Shown one piece after another: positions 51,506-59,909 of a stretch of DNA of 64,000 nt (within the stretch, counting starts at the first letter, position 1; each line of letters begins with the position of its first letter). The notes beneath the pieces were generated by a model. The model was not told where the DNA came from. It made no database searches and was given only the letters and a program-made list of their open reading frames with translations. The translations under genes were made by a program, and so were the position numbers. This DNA comes from UBA3871 sp041797745. Lineage in GTDB: Bacteria; Bacillota; Clostridia; Peptostreptococcales; Anaerovoracaceae. The stretch is from the NCBI GenBank assembly GCA_041797745.1, contig JBHBZU010000047.1, positions 66,826 through 130,825 on the forward strand, read 5' to 3'.

Positions 51506-52231
51506 ATGGGATTAAAAAAGGTAAGTGAAAAGGTATATTATCTTGAAAAAGATGATGAAAAGGGGTTTTCAATCATAGGCTTTGTGATGGGTGAAGTTTT
51601 TTCGTTAATGGTAGATGCAGGGGCAAATCCCAAGCATACACAGGAATTTATGTCTGAATTAAAGGCGGCAAAGTTACCGGAACCTATATTTACAGTATTA
51701 ACTCATCATCATTGGGAACATTCATTTGGACTTTCTTCTTTGGAAACCATCTCTGTAGCCTGTAAGGAGTGTACAAAGAGGCTGGAAGAACTGGCAGAGG
51801 TGACTTGGAACCAAGCGACATTACAGGAAGTGGCAAAGAAAAACTATTTCACGCCTACTTTTTTGGAATTAATTGAAAAGGCTTATCCTGACCTTTCAGA
51901 AATCGAAGTCTTTGCGCCGGATATTACCTTTGAGGGTGAGATGACTATGGATTTGGGCGGGTGCAAAGCTATTATCAAGCACATTCCAAGTTCACATACA
52001 AGAGACTGTGTGGTAGTCTATATTCCTGAAGAAAAGCTGGTTTTTCTAGGTGATGCGTCCAAGCAGGCATATATCGGAAAAAACAGAGCAGATGATGAGG
52101 ATGAGCTTTTGGCTCTTCAGAAATATATTCGTAATTTAGACGCAAAAACTTTCATTTCTTCTCATGACGGCATGATTACAAAAGAAGCTTTGCTGACGGA
52201 GTTGGCGGAGCGAATAGTTGCGTTCAGGTAA
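51506..52231 (+). CDS. MBL-fold metallo-hydrolase
   Basis: This 241-residue protein has the beta-lactamase fold. The first metal motif, normally HxHxDH, reads HHHWEH (LTHHHWEHSFG, about residues 67-77), so the metal-2 aspartate is glutamate. Further ligand regions are IPSSHTRDCVVVYIP, LVFLGDASKQ and FISSHDGMI. The substrate is unknown. It starts 43 bp after the ABC ATPase stop and abuts the next gene, so all may share a transcript. Confidence 0.82.
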   Translation: MGLKKVSEKVYYLEKDDEKGFSIIGFVMGEVFSLMVDAGANPKHTQEFMSELKAAKLPEPIFTVLTHHHWEHSFGLSSLETISVACKECTKRLEELAEVTWNQATLQEVAKKNYFTPTFLELIEKAYPDLSEIEVFAPDITFEGEMTMDLGGCKAIIKHIPSSHTRDCVVVYIPEEKLVFLGDASKQAYIGKNRADDEDELLALQKYIRNLDAKTFISSHDGMITKEALLTELAERIVAFR

Positions 52232-52232
52232 T

Positions 52233-52727
52233 ATGATAAAAGATTTATTTGATTCATTGGCCAGTTTTGACCCGAGATTTGCGGTCTTTATTGTATCTAT
52301 GCTTCCAGGGATTGAGCTTAGAGGCGGTATACCCCTGGGATTCGCTTTAGGCATGAACTGGTTTGAGGTGTGTGGCTGGAGCCTGTTGGGAAATCTGGTA
52401 CCCATACCTTTTGTTATTATCTTCGGAAGATATTGCGTAAATTGGCTGGCTAAATTTGAGAGGTTTAGCGGCTTCATAGGAAGAAGCAAGACTAAAATTA
52501 TGTCCAAATCCAATATTATTAATAAGTACGGTCCTTGGGGGCTGTTCCTGTTTGTAGGCGTACCTATTATCGGAACAGGAGTTTGGAACGGCTCGATTTT
52601 GTCATTGATTATGAATCTTCGCATGAAAAAAGCCATACCGGCAATGGTGCTGGGGATGTTGATGGCTTGCGTCATTATGACTATTGGTTCATTTGGAGTG
52701 GCAGGCTTGTTTGATATGGTGAATTAG
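52233..52727 (+). CDS. COG2426 small multidrug export-type membrane protein
   Basis: This 164-residue hydrophobic protein has about four membrane segments. It shows the family phrases SMLPGIELRGGIPLGFALGM (about residues 20-39), GNLVPIPFVIIFGR, and KYGPWGLFLFVGVPIIGTGVWNGSI. The family name 'small multi-drug export protein' rests on little evidence. Two starts are possible: a TTG at 52218 with GGCGGAG 7 bp before it, or the ATG at 52233 just after the MBL stop; I chose the ATG because family members begin close to it. Confidence 0.8.
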   Translation: MIKDLFDSLASFDPRFAVFIVSMLPGIELRGGIPLGFALGMNWFEVCGWSLLGNLVPIPFVIIFGRYCVNWLAKFERFSGFIGRSKTKIMSKSNIINKYGPWGLFLFVGVPIIGTGVWNGSILSLIMNLRMKKAIPAMVLGMLMACVIMTIGSFGVAGLFDMVN

Positions 52728-52757
52728 TTTTTCTTTTTTGAGAATAATTTACAAATA

Positions 52758-52800
52758 AAGATATGATGAAATAACTATTTAGCTTGGAGTTATGATATCA
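52758..52800 (+). repeat. Dispersed 43-bp hairpin repeat, copy B
   Basis: ATAAC pairs with GTTAT and GAT with ATC across the repeat, forming a stem-loop with an internal loop. The right half overlaps the last codons of the CPBP gene on the other strand and supplies its stop codon. See copies at 48821-48863 and 62533-62575. Confidence 0.7.
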
Positions 52801-53483
52801 AAAATGAGCAGTATACCTATTATGTTTATTCCGATATTGGCACAGGCATGAGTGATGTAACTTGCCAAAATAGTATCGTATTTTTCCACGAGCCATTGTA
52901 AAAACAAACCTACAATAGTAAGACCTATCAGAGCAAGGGTGAAAATAAAAGGGTTAAACCAGGTAATAAAAATGCCTATATGGTATAAAGAAAATACCAC
53001 CGAACCAAACAACGCACCTATCTTTTTACTTTTAAATAATCTAAAAATAAAGCCTCTAAAAAAACATTCTTCTAAAAATGAATTGCAAAAGATTATATAA
53101 GAAAAAGCAAATAGGCAGTTTTCTTTTGTCAAATTCTCCTTGTTTGTGAGGTTATGCTTTATATTAACTAAATCCAGTTGATTTTTAAATATTAAAAAAG
53201 CAACTGCAATTCCAACAAAAAATAAGAACATACAAAATAATAAAGGCTTTGCTTTTTCAATCTTATGCAGCCGGATTGTTTCAGTTAATTTTTCCTTGGT
53301 GTATGCGGAATAAATTATAATTGATCCAAGAAAAGCCGAAACCTTAAAGAGACTTTTTATCCAGTATTCCGGTTGTATAATTTGTTCCACCGCAAAGGCT
53401 AAGGAGATTGCAATAAGGGCTAAAAAAATACCTAAAAGCCTGTGATGTTTATCTGATTTTTTAATTATGTTTTTATTTCTCAT
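52779..53483 (-). CDS. CPBP-family intramembrane metalloprotease
   Basis: This 234-residue membrane protein has about eight hydrophobic segments. It carries the CPBP/ABI motifs EECFFRG (EExxxR, about residues 137-143), SLYHIGIF (FxxxH) and YITHACANIG. Family members cleave prenylated or membrane peptides, or act in bacteriocin self-immunity; no peptide gene is seen nearby. AGGAC precedes the ATG on the minus strand. The last codons come from a dispersed repeat, so the C-terminus may be recent. Confidence 0.85.
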   Translation of the reverse strand: MRNKNIIKKSDKHHRLLGIFLALIAISLAFAVEQIIQPEYWIKSLFKVSAFLGSIIIYSAYTKEKLTETIRLHKIEKAKPLLFCMFLFFVGIAVAFLIFKNQLDLVNIKHNLTNKENLTKENCLFAFSYIIFCNSFLEECFFRGFIFRLFKSKKIGALFGSVVFSLYHIGIFITWFNPFIFTLALIGLTIVGLFLQWLVEKYDTILASYITHACANIGINIIGILLIFDIITPS

Positions 53484-53604
53484 TGTCCTAAATTTTTCTT
53501 GGGATTTTTGTCTTATAACTCCGTTTTTTTATTAAAATATTCAAACGGACTTTCTAATTTATCGGTTACTAAAAACCCCTATTCAACACTTCTTTAGTGG
53601 ATTT

Positions 53605-54039
53605 TTAATAAGTGTTTTCCTCTTCATTAACGCGATAAATCATATCTCCCGTATTCCAAATTTCCATTATGGCGGATACAGGTGCTTTCCCTTTTTGCCA
53701 AATCCAGCCTATGTAAGTGGTACAATATCCATAATAGCCCTCGGTTAAAATTTCAAACTCTAAATTTGAAGATTTAACAATATATTCTTTCATGCCTATA
53801 GCTTTTCCTGAGAAATAGCCTCTATTGACTGTTTTATTAAAGATTAAAACTCTGCACTCTTCAAGATCGCTACCGTCAAACACAATATCCCCTGAATATA
53901 TTTTTTCTTCATCCTCGGTATACTTAAATAAGCGATCGGCCTTTAATGTTAAGGTATTATTTTCAAATGTAATTTTCTTTATCCTGCTGTCATGCAGGCT
54001 AAAGAGAATATTGCTGCTTCTATCATGTTTAAATTCCAT
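53605..54039 (-). CDS. Hypothetical protein, 144 residues
   Basis: I do not recognise the family. The protein has no signal peptide or membrane segment. It is predicted to be mostly beta strands with many Tyr, Phe and Trp residues (YYGYCTTYIGWIWQKGK, about 111-127). GAGGATAAA directly before the ATG is a good ribosome site, and base use is like its neighbours, so it is very probably real. It lies between the CPBP protease gene and the GntR gene, all on the minus strand. Confidence 0.65.
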   Translation of the reverse strand: MEFKHDRSSNILFSLHDSRIKKITFENNTLTLKADRLFKYTEDEEKIYSGDIVFDGSDLEECRVLIFNKTVNRGYFSGKAIGMKEYIVKSSNLEFEILTEGYYGYCTTYIGWIWQKGKAPVSAIMEIWNTGDMIYRVNEEENTY

Positions 54040-54076
54040 TTTATCCTCGCTATTTCAAATAAACAAAGCCTGACTG

Positions 54077-54754
54077 TTAACGACCGAAGTCACTGATATC
54101 TTCTTTTAGGAAGTGAATGGCACCCTCAATGTCTTTTTTCTTAAGACAACCAATAATATCATCGTGAAATCTGGTATCTTTCGGGAAGACATCTTTGTTC
54201 CAGCGATCCCAGTAGAATTGGGCATAGGCTCTGGTGAGGGTCTGCATAGCACGCTCCAGCATTTCAAAAGAGAAGCGGTTTCCGCAAAAACTCATGAGCT
54301 TTAGGTGGAATTGAACATTGTACATCCAGTGAACCCAGAAGTCGCTTTGTGCCTCCTCGCTTGTGCAAAGTTCGTTGATTTTTTCAAGCTCCGCAATTTC
54401 GCGGTCTGTGATGGAGTGAACATGCTCCTTAAAGGAGCCTCCCTCAAGAACAACTCTGTAGTTTAATATGTCCTCAATATCACCCTTTGTGAGCTGAACC
54501 ACCTGATAGCCGTAGCGTGGCATGCTATAAATAACACCATCGCCACAAAGCTGAACCAAGGCTTCCCTTACAGGTGCTCGGCTAACTTTGTATTTTTCCG
54601 CCACGACCTTTTCGCTGATGACATCGTTTCCGATTTCACCGCTTATAATGCTTTGGAAAAGTTCAAAATATATCTTGTCTTTCAGAGAAGAACCCTCGCT
54701 GCGACCGGAAAGACCTGCAATTAGTTTCGCTGTTTCTTTAGTAAGTTCTTTCAT
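54077..54754 (-). CDS. GntR-family regulator (FadR/FCD type)
   Basis: The 225-residue repressor-type protein has an N-terminal winged helix (about 20-85; SEKVVAEKYKVSRAPVREALVQL) and a C-terminal all-helical FCD ligand domain (about 95-220; RVVLEGGSF, then RFHDDIIGCLKKKD). An ATG at 54769 is also in frame, but AAAGGTG sits 6-7 bp before the ATG at 54754, so I chose the latter. It is divergent from the CyuA-type gene, its likely target; the ligand could be an amino or organic acid. Confidence 0.88.
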   Translation of the reverse strand: MKELTKETAKLIAGLSGRSEGSSLKDKIYFELFQSIISGEIGNDVISEKVVAEKYKVSRAPVREALVQLCGDGVIYSMPRYGYQVVQLTKGDIEDILNYRVVLEGGSFKEHVHSITDREIAELEKINELCTSEEAQSDFWVHWMYNVQFHLKLMSFCGNRFSFEMLERAMQTLTRAYAQFYWDRWNKDVFPKDTRFHDDIIGCLKKKDIEGAIHFLKEDISDFGR

Positions 54755-54846
54755 ATATACACCTTTCATTAGTCTTCATATGTTAAATCATACCCCCGCC
54801 GGCTTTTTCCGTCAACAAATTACTTTGAAAATCATTGCCGTCTGAC

Positions 54847-54875
54847 TTGACTTGTAATATTATCTCTGATATGAT
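54847..54875 (+). promoter_or_regulatory. Promoter of the CyuA-type gene
   Basis: TTGACT (54847-54852), a 17-bp spacer and TATGAT (54870-54875), about 70 bp before the start. The divergent GntR protein would be expected to bind here. Confidence 0.7.
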
Positions 54876-54945
54876 TAGCTCGTTAAAAATACATTTCTTC
54901 CATAAAATTAAGGAAAAGTATTAGCAAAGAAAGGGATATTTAATC

Positions 54946-56238
54946 ATGGATAACAAAATTATTTCAGCTTACATTGATATTCTAAAAGAGGAACTTGTTC
55001 CGGCGCTTGGTTGTACTGAACCGGGTTCGGTGGCACTCGCCGCAGGACAGGCAGCCGCTATTCTGGGTGGCTTTCCGGAGCATTTAGATGTATGGTGCAG
55101 CGGAAATATTGTTAAGAATGTGAAAGGAGTTATCGTTCCAAATTCAGACGGTATGCGTGGCATTGACGCGGCTGCTATTTTGGGTGCAGCTTGCGGTAAG
55201 GCGGAGGCAAAGCTTGAAATTTTAAGTGCAGTTACACCTGATGATATTAAGCGTACCCGTGAACTTCTCAAGACTGACTATTGTAAGTGTATGCTTGAAG
55301 AGGGTGAGGCGAATCTTTTTATCCGTGTGGTTGCTACCAGGGGGGTGGAGTCTTCCGAAGTTATCATTCGTGACGGTCACACAAATATTGTTTTCATGAA
55401 GCACAATGAGGAAGTGCTTTTAGACAAAGCAACCCTTGCTGCGACAGAGGACAGCCTTGAGGAAAAGAAAAATTTACTCAGCATTAAGAATATCCTTGAA
55501 TTTGCTAAAACAGCAGATATGTCCCCCCTTGAAGAGCTCTTTGATTATCAGATTAAGGTTAACTGTGAAATCGCAACCGAGGGGCTTAAGAATGATTATG
55601 GTGCTTGCGTAGGCAAGACCCTTATGGAAACTTGCGGTGATGACATCAAGGTTCGTGCTCGTGCAGGTGCAGCAGCAGGCTCTGACGCGCGTATGGCGGG
55701 CTCTTGTCTGCCGGTAGTTATCAACTCCGGTAGCGGCAATCAGGGTATAACAGTTACAGTTCCTGTAGTTACTTATGCAGAAGAATTGGGGCTTACTCGC
55801 GAAGAGCTTTATCGTGCACTCTGCGTTTCAAATTTAGTCGCAATAAATATTAAGCGACATATCGGGAAGCTTTCCGCATTCTGTGGGGCTATCTCCGCTG
55901 CAACAGCAGTTGGAGCAGCTGTTACATATATGCGAGGCGGCTCTTTTGAAGAAGTATGTGGCACTATTACCAATACCCTTGCAAATGTAGGTGGAGTTGT
56001 TTGCGATGGTGCTAAGGCTTCTTGCGCGGCAAAGATTGCAGCAGGTCTTGAAGCTGCATTCTTGGCAGACAGCATGGCTGCTAAAGGTCGTTCTTTCCAA
56101 GCCGGCGAGGGACTTGTAGAGGAAGATATCGAAGATACTATCTTGAACATCGGAATTATGGGTAGAAACGGCATGAAAGAAACGGATACAACTATTCTTC
56201 ATCTCATGCTGGGAGATATCGACAAGGCGAATTGCTAA
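54946..56238 (+). CDS. cyuA: L-cysteine desulfidase / serine dehydratase-like protein (CyuA, UPF0597)
   Basis: Members of this 4Fe-4S family degrade cysteine to pyruvate, sulfide and ammonia. The 430-residue protein starts with EELVPALGCTEPGSVALAAG, the family hallmark in which the cysteine and the TEP loop contribute to the site. It also has SGNIVKNVKGVIVPNSDG, AGSGSDARMAG-like AGAAAGSDARMAGSCLPVV, and GSGNQGITVTVPV. Cysteines fit for cluster binding occur in the C-terminal half (GVVCDGAKASCAAKI). The GntR gene faces it. It adds to the amino-acid-fermenting profile. Activity on serine rather than cysteine cannot be excluded. Confidence 0.85.
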   Translation: MDNKIISAYIDILKEELVPALGCTEPGSVALAAGQAAAILGGFPEHLDVWCSGNIVKNVKGVIVPNSDGMRGIDAAAILGAACGKAEAKLEILSAVTPDDIKRTRELLKTDYCKCMLEEGEANLFIRVVATRGVESSEVIIRDGHTNIVFMKHNEEVLLDKATLAATEDSLEEKKNLLSIKNILEFAKTADMSPLEELFDYQIKVNCEIATEGLKNDYGACVGKTLMETCGDDIKVRARAGAAAGSDARMAGSCLPVVINSGSGNQGITVTVPVVTYAEELGLTREELYRALCVSNLVAINIKRHIGKLSAFCGAISAATAVGAAVTYMRGGSFEEVCGTITNTLANVGGVVCDGAKASCAAKIAAGLEAAFLADSMAAKGRSFQAGEGLVEEDIEDTILNIGIMGRNGMKETDTTILHLMLGDIDKANC

Positions 56239-56396
56239 TTTAGAAACAGGTGGAAGTTGACAAGAAAAAGTAGTTTTTGTAGTATATCCCTGACAGCGTT
56301 AAAGTATGCAAAAGGTGTTTCATATGACGCTAAAATAACAGCACTTTGGGGTGCTTATTAAAAGGAGATACATAAATTTAAATTACTGTATATGCA

Positions 56397-56754
56397 GTGC
56401 TAAGCTTTCTGATTTTCTTACTTAAAATTATTATTGATATAGTAAGCATGAAGAGAGAAAAGAAGAGAGATTTTCTTCTCATTATTCACACTTTATTTTC
56501 TTGTAGTGTAGTGCTGTTATCAGGGTATGTTTTGTTGAAAATTTACTTTTTAAGAGAGGCGGTTGCAGAAAAGTATCCACCGCTAGTACTGCTTCTATTT
56601 GCAATTTCTTTAGCGGATGAGCTTGTACATATTAGGAATTTATCTAACATACGAAAGCTATAAAAGAGAAATAATACCCTTGGTGCTGGATGTTGCTATT
56701 ACCGGGCTTGCACTTTCAGCAATCATTTTTGGAAAAGGTTTCTTGCATAGATAA
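56397..56754 (+). pseudogene. Frame-broken small membrane protein gene
   Basis: From a GTG at 56397 the frame codes for 88 residues with two membrane helices (LSFLIFLLKIIIDIV and LIIHTLFSCSVVLLSGYVLLKI). The frame ends at 56661-56663, but another frame continues from about 56635 to a stop at 56752-56754 with a matching hydrophobic segment (LVLDVAITGLALSAIIFG). One +1 shift near 56625-56640 would join them into a ~120-residue protein. The N-terminus is also poor: the AAAGGAG site at 56361-56367 is followed only by short open stretches. It is probably a decayed gene. Confidence 0.45.
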
Positions 56755-56781
56755 TGCTTTAATTAATACCGTAAAATAGAG

Positions 56782-56822
56782 CAAAGATGGCTCACATTTA
56801 GTGAGACCATCTTTGTTTTTTG
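56782..56822. terminator. Terminator between the broken gene and the phosphohexomutase gene
   Basis: CAAAGATGG-CTCAC (56782-56795) pairs with GTGAG-A-CCATCTTTG (56801-56815), with one bulged base and loop ATTTA; TTTTTT follows on the plus strand. Confidence 0.8.
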
Positions 56823-56868
56823 TTTATAAGCTTTGGCATATCTGCAAACTGTTAATCGGTCATAAAAA

Positions 56869-58488
56869 TTACAACTTGCTAATATCAACAGCTTCGTATT
56901 TTTTCAGAAAGCTCTTCAAAATATCAGCCATAATTTTAGTGCCGCCTGAAACATTTGATTCTAAGTTAAGTGGCATAATAGGGTCGTGGAGAGACTTTCT
57001 CAAAAGGCACCAACCGTCGCCATGAGTTTTGTCGAAAGCGATACGAACGCCCTCATAATTTGGTTCAACTAGGGAAAGTGCATTGCTAGGACAATCTTTG
57101 ACGAAAGCTTTTAGGTCTTCGATTACCTTATCTCCAATCTTTGCAAAGTCGTCGCTGTTAATAGGGAAACGAACTTCTCTGGCTTCTACGGGTTCTTCCA
57201 GTGCTTCGATAACAGAGGAAATTTGCAGACCCTTTGCCTTTAACTGCGCCGCCTTGATAACAATCTTAGTCGCAAGGTAAGCACCATCGTCTAAAAAGTA
57301 GTTTTCCTTATATGCTGCATGACCTGAAGTTTCAATGGCTAATTGGCTGTCGGTTCCCTCTGCGCAAAGCTCCATGGACTTATTGATAACATTGCGGTAT
57401 CCGCGCTTGAAGCGGAGGTGTTTTAGACCTAAAGTTCCGGTGAGGAACGATGACAGCTGATCGCTGGTGATGGAGTCGGTAACTACCGTGGTACCGGGGT
57501 GTCGGTCGGCAATGAGGGCTGCCGCCATAGCAACAATGCCGTTACGGGCAATTTCCCCTGCTTTATTGTCGACTGCTGCGGAGCGGTCAACATCGGTGTC
57601 GAAGATAATGCCGAGGTCTGCCTTTTTTTCAGCCACAGCGGAGCTGATGGCGTGCATTGCCTCCGCATTTTCGGGATTTGGTGCGTGGTTTGGGAAATGT
57701 CCGTCAGGCTCCAGGAAGAGACTGCCGGATATGTCAGCACCTAAAGGTTGTAAGACCTTTGTTGCGTAGAAGCCACCGGAACCGTTGCCGGCGTCAACTA
57801 CAATATGAAGTTTGGCAAGAGGTTTGTCGCCATTTCCGATTTCCTTGATAATGAGGTCTTTTAGGTGAGCTGAATAGCGATCCAGCAGGTTACGCTTTTC
57901 CGGTTGGCGATTTTTAAATTCTGCACCGCAAGGAGTTTGGCAGAGGCTGCAAGCTCCGGGGCGCTCTACCGTACAAGCAGGTCCCAGATGAAGCGGCGGA
58001 AGTGGTGAAACTATTCCGTTTTCAAAGGAGTCGTATGCCGTATCAATTATGTTACGGATGTCACTTTTTTCAAGTCCGCCATCTTTTGTGAAAAACTTGA
58101 AACCATTGCGGTTCCATGGAAGATGGCTGGCAGTAATCATAATAGCTCCGTCACAATTAAAGTCATCAAATATAGTGGACATGAACATGGCAGGGGTGGA
58201 AGCAATACCGCAGTCAAAAACATGTACCCCTTGTTCGCCCAATACGCCACAGGCGGCTTCAGATAAGGTCTCGCCGGAAAGACGAGAATCGCGACCGATA
58301 GCGACAGTCAAAGCGTCTTCGGCTTTGCCGACTTTCTTACTTAACCATTTCATAAACCCGAAAGAGAGAAGCCTTGTTTCTGCACTGGTCAGATTTTGTT
58401 CTTCCCCCTCTACGCCGTTGAGTGCAATTCCTCTAATATCGCTGCCATTTTGCAGTTTCTTTAATCTTTCAGGTGTGATTATAATCAT
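56869..58488 (-). CDS. Phosphoglucomutase/phosphomannomutase family protein with cysteine-rich insert
   Basis: This 539-residue alpha-D-phosphohexomutase interconverts sugar 1- and 6-phosphates. The phosphoserine loop is ITASHLPWNRNG (Ser121), the metal loop is DTDVDRSA, and the sugar-binding and phosphate-binding parts follow (ETSGHAAYKENYFLDDG, then KTHGDGWCLLR). Between domains 1 and 2 lies an insert with four cysteines, Cys172, 180, 183 and 187 (C-x7-C-x2-C-x3-C), which could bind zinc or a cluster and is not usual in the family. GGAGGAAAA precedes the ATG. The next two minus-strand genes work on polysaccharide, so a role in sugar-nucleotide supply is plausible. Confidence 0.88.
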   Translation of the reverse strand: MIIITPERLKKLQNGSDIRGIALNGVEGEEQNLTSAETRLLSFGFMKWLSKKVGKAEDALTVAIGRDSRLSGETLSEAACGVLGEQGVHVFDCGIASTPAMFMSTIFDDFNCDGAIMITASHLPWNRNGFKFFTKDGGLEKSDIRNIIDTAYDSFENGIVSPLPPLHLGPACTVERPGACSLCQTPCGAEFKNRQPEKRNLLDRYSAHLKDLIIKEIGNGDKPLAKLHIVVDAGNGSGGFYATKVLQPLGADISGSLFLEPDGHFPNHAPNPENAEAMHAISSAVAEKKADLGIIFDTDVDRSAAVDNKAGEIARNGIVAMAAALIADRHPGTTVVTDSITSDQLSSFLTGTLGLKHLRFKRGYRNVINKSMELCAEGTDSQLAIETSGHAAYKENYFLDDGAYLATKIVIKAAQLKAKGLQISSVIEALEEPVEAREVRFPINSDDFAKIGDKVIEDLKAFVKDCPSNALSLVEPNYEGVRIAFDKTHGDGWCLLRKSLHDPIMPLNLESNVSGGTKIMADILKSFLKKYEAVDISKL

Positions 58489-58661
58489 TTTTCCTCCAAT
58501 TCTCTGTAAAAAGAACTAACATATATATTTTAACATAGAGGGAGAAATTAATATAATATTTTTATAAAATATATCCCCAATAAAGTGGTATAAACCGTTA
58601 ACTTTATGTAAAGGGGCAGGCATGAATTAAAGAATAATTTTGATGTCAGATTTCACAGCAA

Positions 58662-59900
58662 TTACTGCCCTATATGGAAGTTAAACTGTTCTTCTGCAAA
58701 ACTGTCCGCATTGTACATCAGGATAACAATATCAGGCTTGTATTCTCTCGCATATTCTACCACATCGCGAGAAAAGAGACGCAAATCAATAGCACGAACT
58801 TCAGTTACGCCCAGTGAAAGAAAAGAGTACATGGGGATTCCGAAAGAGTCCTTTATAATAAGTATCTTCTTACCATTTGTAACCAAACGGTTTGTGAATA
58901 TGAGTTCTTCAAAGTCGCCATGGTAAACGGCATAGCGGTTGTTTGTAGGGTCGTCGCCCTCCATGTATTCCCAGTCGAGAACCGCCTCTTTGAAGCTGCC
59001 CTCCGTTACTACATCGTTGTCACCTGAAATTTCGTGCAAGGTGAGGCTTGTGTCAAATTTAGGAGTGTAGAGGGTGAAGTCATCAATTCCGCCGTAAAAG
59101 CGACCTACGCGACGCCCCATGGAACCTATGAAGAAATTCTTGTATAAAGTCTTTTCAAAATTCTCCTCTTTATAGATGTTTTCTATTCCAAGACCATAGT
59201 AATCGTTCATATAGTCTGTTAGGAAGTCTGTTGCCATAAAAGCCGAATCGATAGTCCAATGGTGGTCGGTATCGAAGAAAAGCTCCTTTTGGCTGCGACC
59301 GGATTTCCAGAAAGGTTCCCTAAGGTCGAAAGTGTCCACGCCTGCTTCGCTTATCTGACGAAGAAATTCGTCGGCATTTTCATTGGAATAGTCATGTACA
59401 TATGGGGGCAATTCTTCCTGACCGCCGTATTTTGTCGGTGCTACCTTAAAGGGTAATTGTACATAGAGGAAGTCGGTACCCTCTGCCCTGAGAGCGCTAC
59501 AGAGCAGTTCGGTATTGTAGGCTGCTCCGTCCACCCATTTCTGAGGTACGGCAAAAGTTATTTGACCGTCACGGGTTTTGTAGACTGCGCCGTAGTTTAC
59601 ATCTGTTACGGAATGTTTACCTAAAGCGTTCATTGCAATGCCGTAGGCTTCGATATAGTCTTGGCGGCGAAAACAACCCTCTCCTACCGCAAACTCGACG
59701 GATTTAATGGCACCCTTTAGCCGTTCCACCACAGGAGTTCCGGGGAGAACGGTCTGTCGGTAGTTTGTTAAGAAATTGCCGCCTACTGTGCGAACGTTGG
59801 TTACCATACCAAGCAGCATGCCGAAAATCACTATAACAAAAAGGCAAGCTGTAATTTTTTCTTTTGTAAGGGGTCTTAAAGAGTTAAAAAGTTTTTTCAT
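58662..59900 (-). CDS. AlgX/AlgJ-like SGNH-fold O-acetylation protein (DHHW motif)
   Basis: This 412-residue protein has one N-terminal membrane anchor (about residues 15-37) and an extracellular hydrolase-like domain. The motif FDTDHHWTIDSAF is the DHHW signature of AlgJ/AlgX-type acetyl-transfer partners of MBOAT proteins. Other family phrases are LYVQLPFKVAPTKYG, KKILIIKDSFGIPMYSFLS and PDIVILMYNADS. A GTG at 59909 is in frame, but AGGTGAG just before the ATG at 59900 favours the latter. It follows the MBOAT gene with a 9-bp gap, so the two make one acyl-transfer unit. Confidence 0.88.
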   Translation of the reverse strand: MKKLFNSLRPLTKEKITACLFVIVIFGMLLGMVTNVRTVGGNFLTNYRQTVLPGTPVVERLKGAIKSVEFAVGEGCFRRQDYIEAYGIAMNALGKHSVTDVNYGAVYKTRDGQITFAVPQKWVDGAAYNTELLCSALRAEGTDFLYVQLPFKVAPTKYGGQEELPPYVHDYSNENADEFLRQISEAGVDTFDLREPFWKSGRSQKELFFDTDHHWTIDSAFMATDFLTDYMNDYYGLGIENIYKEENFEKTLYKNFFIGSMGRRVGRFYGGIDDFTLYTPKFDTSLTLHEISGDNDVVTEGSFKEAVLDWEYMEGDDPTNNRYAVYHGDFEELIFTNRLVTNGKKILIIKDSFGIPMYSFLSLGVTEVRAIDLRLFSRDVVEYAREYKPDIVILMYNADSFAEEQFNFHIGQ

Positions 59901-59909
59901 TTTTCTCAC

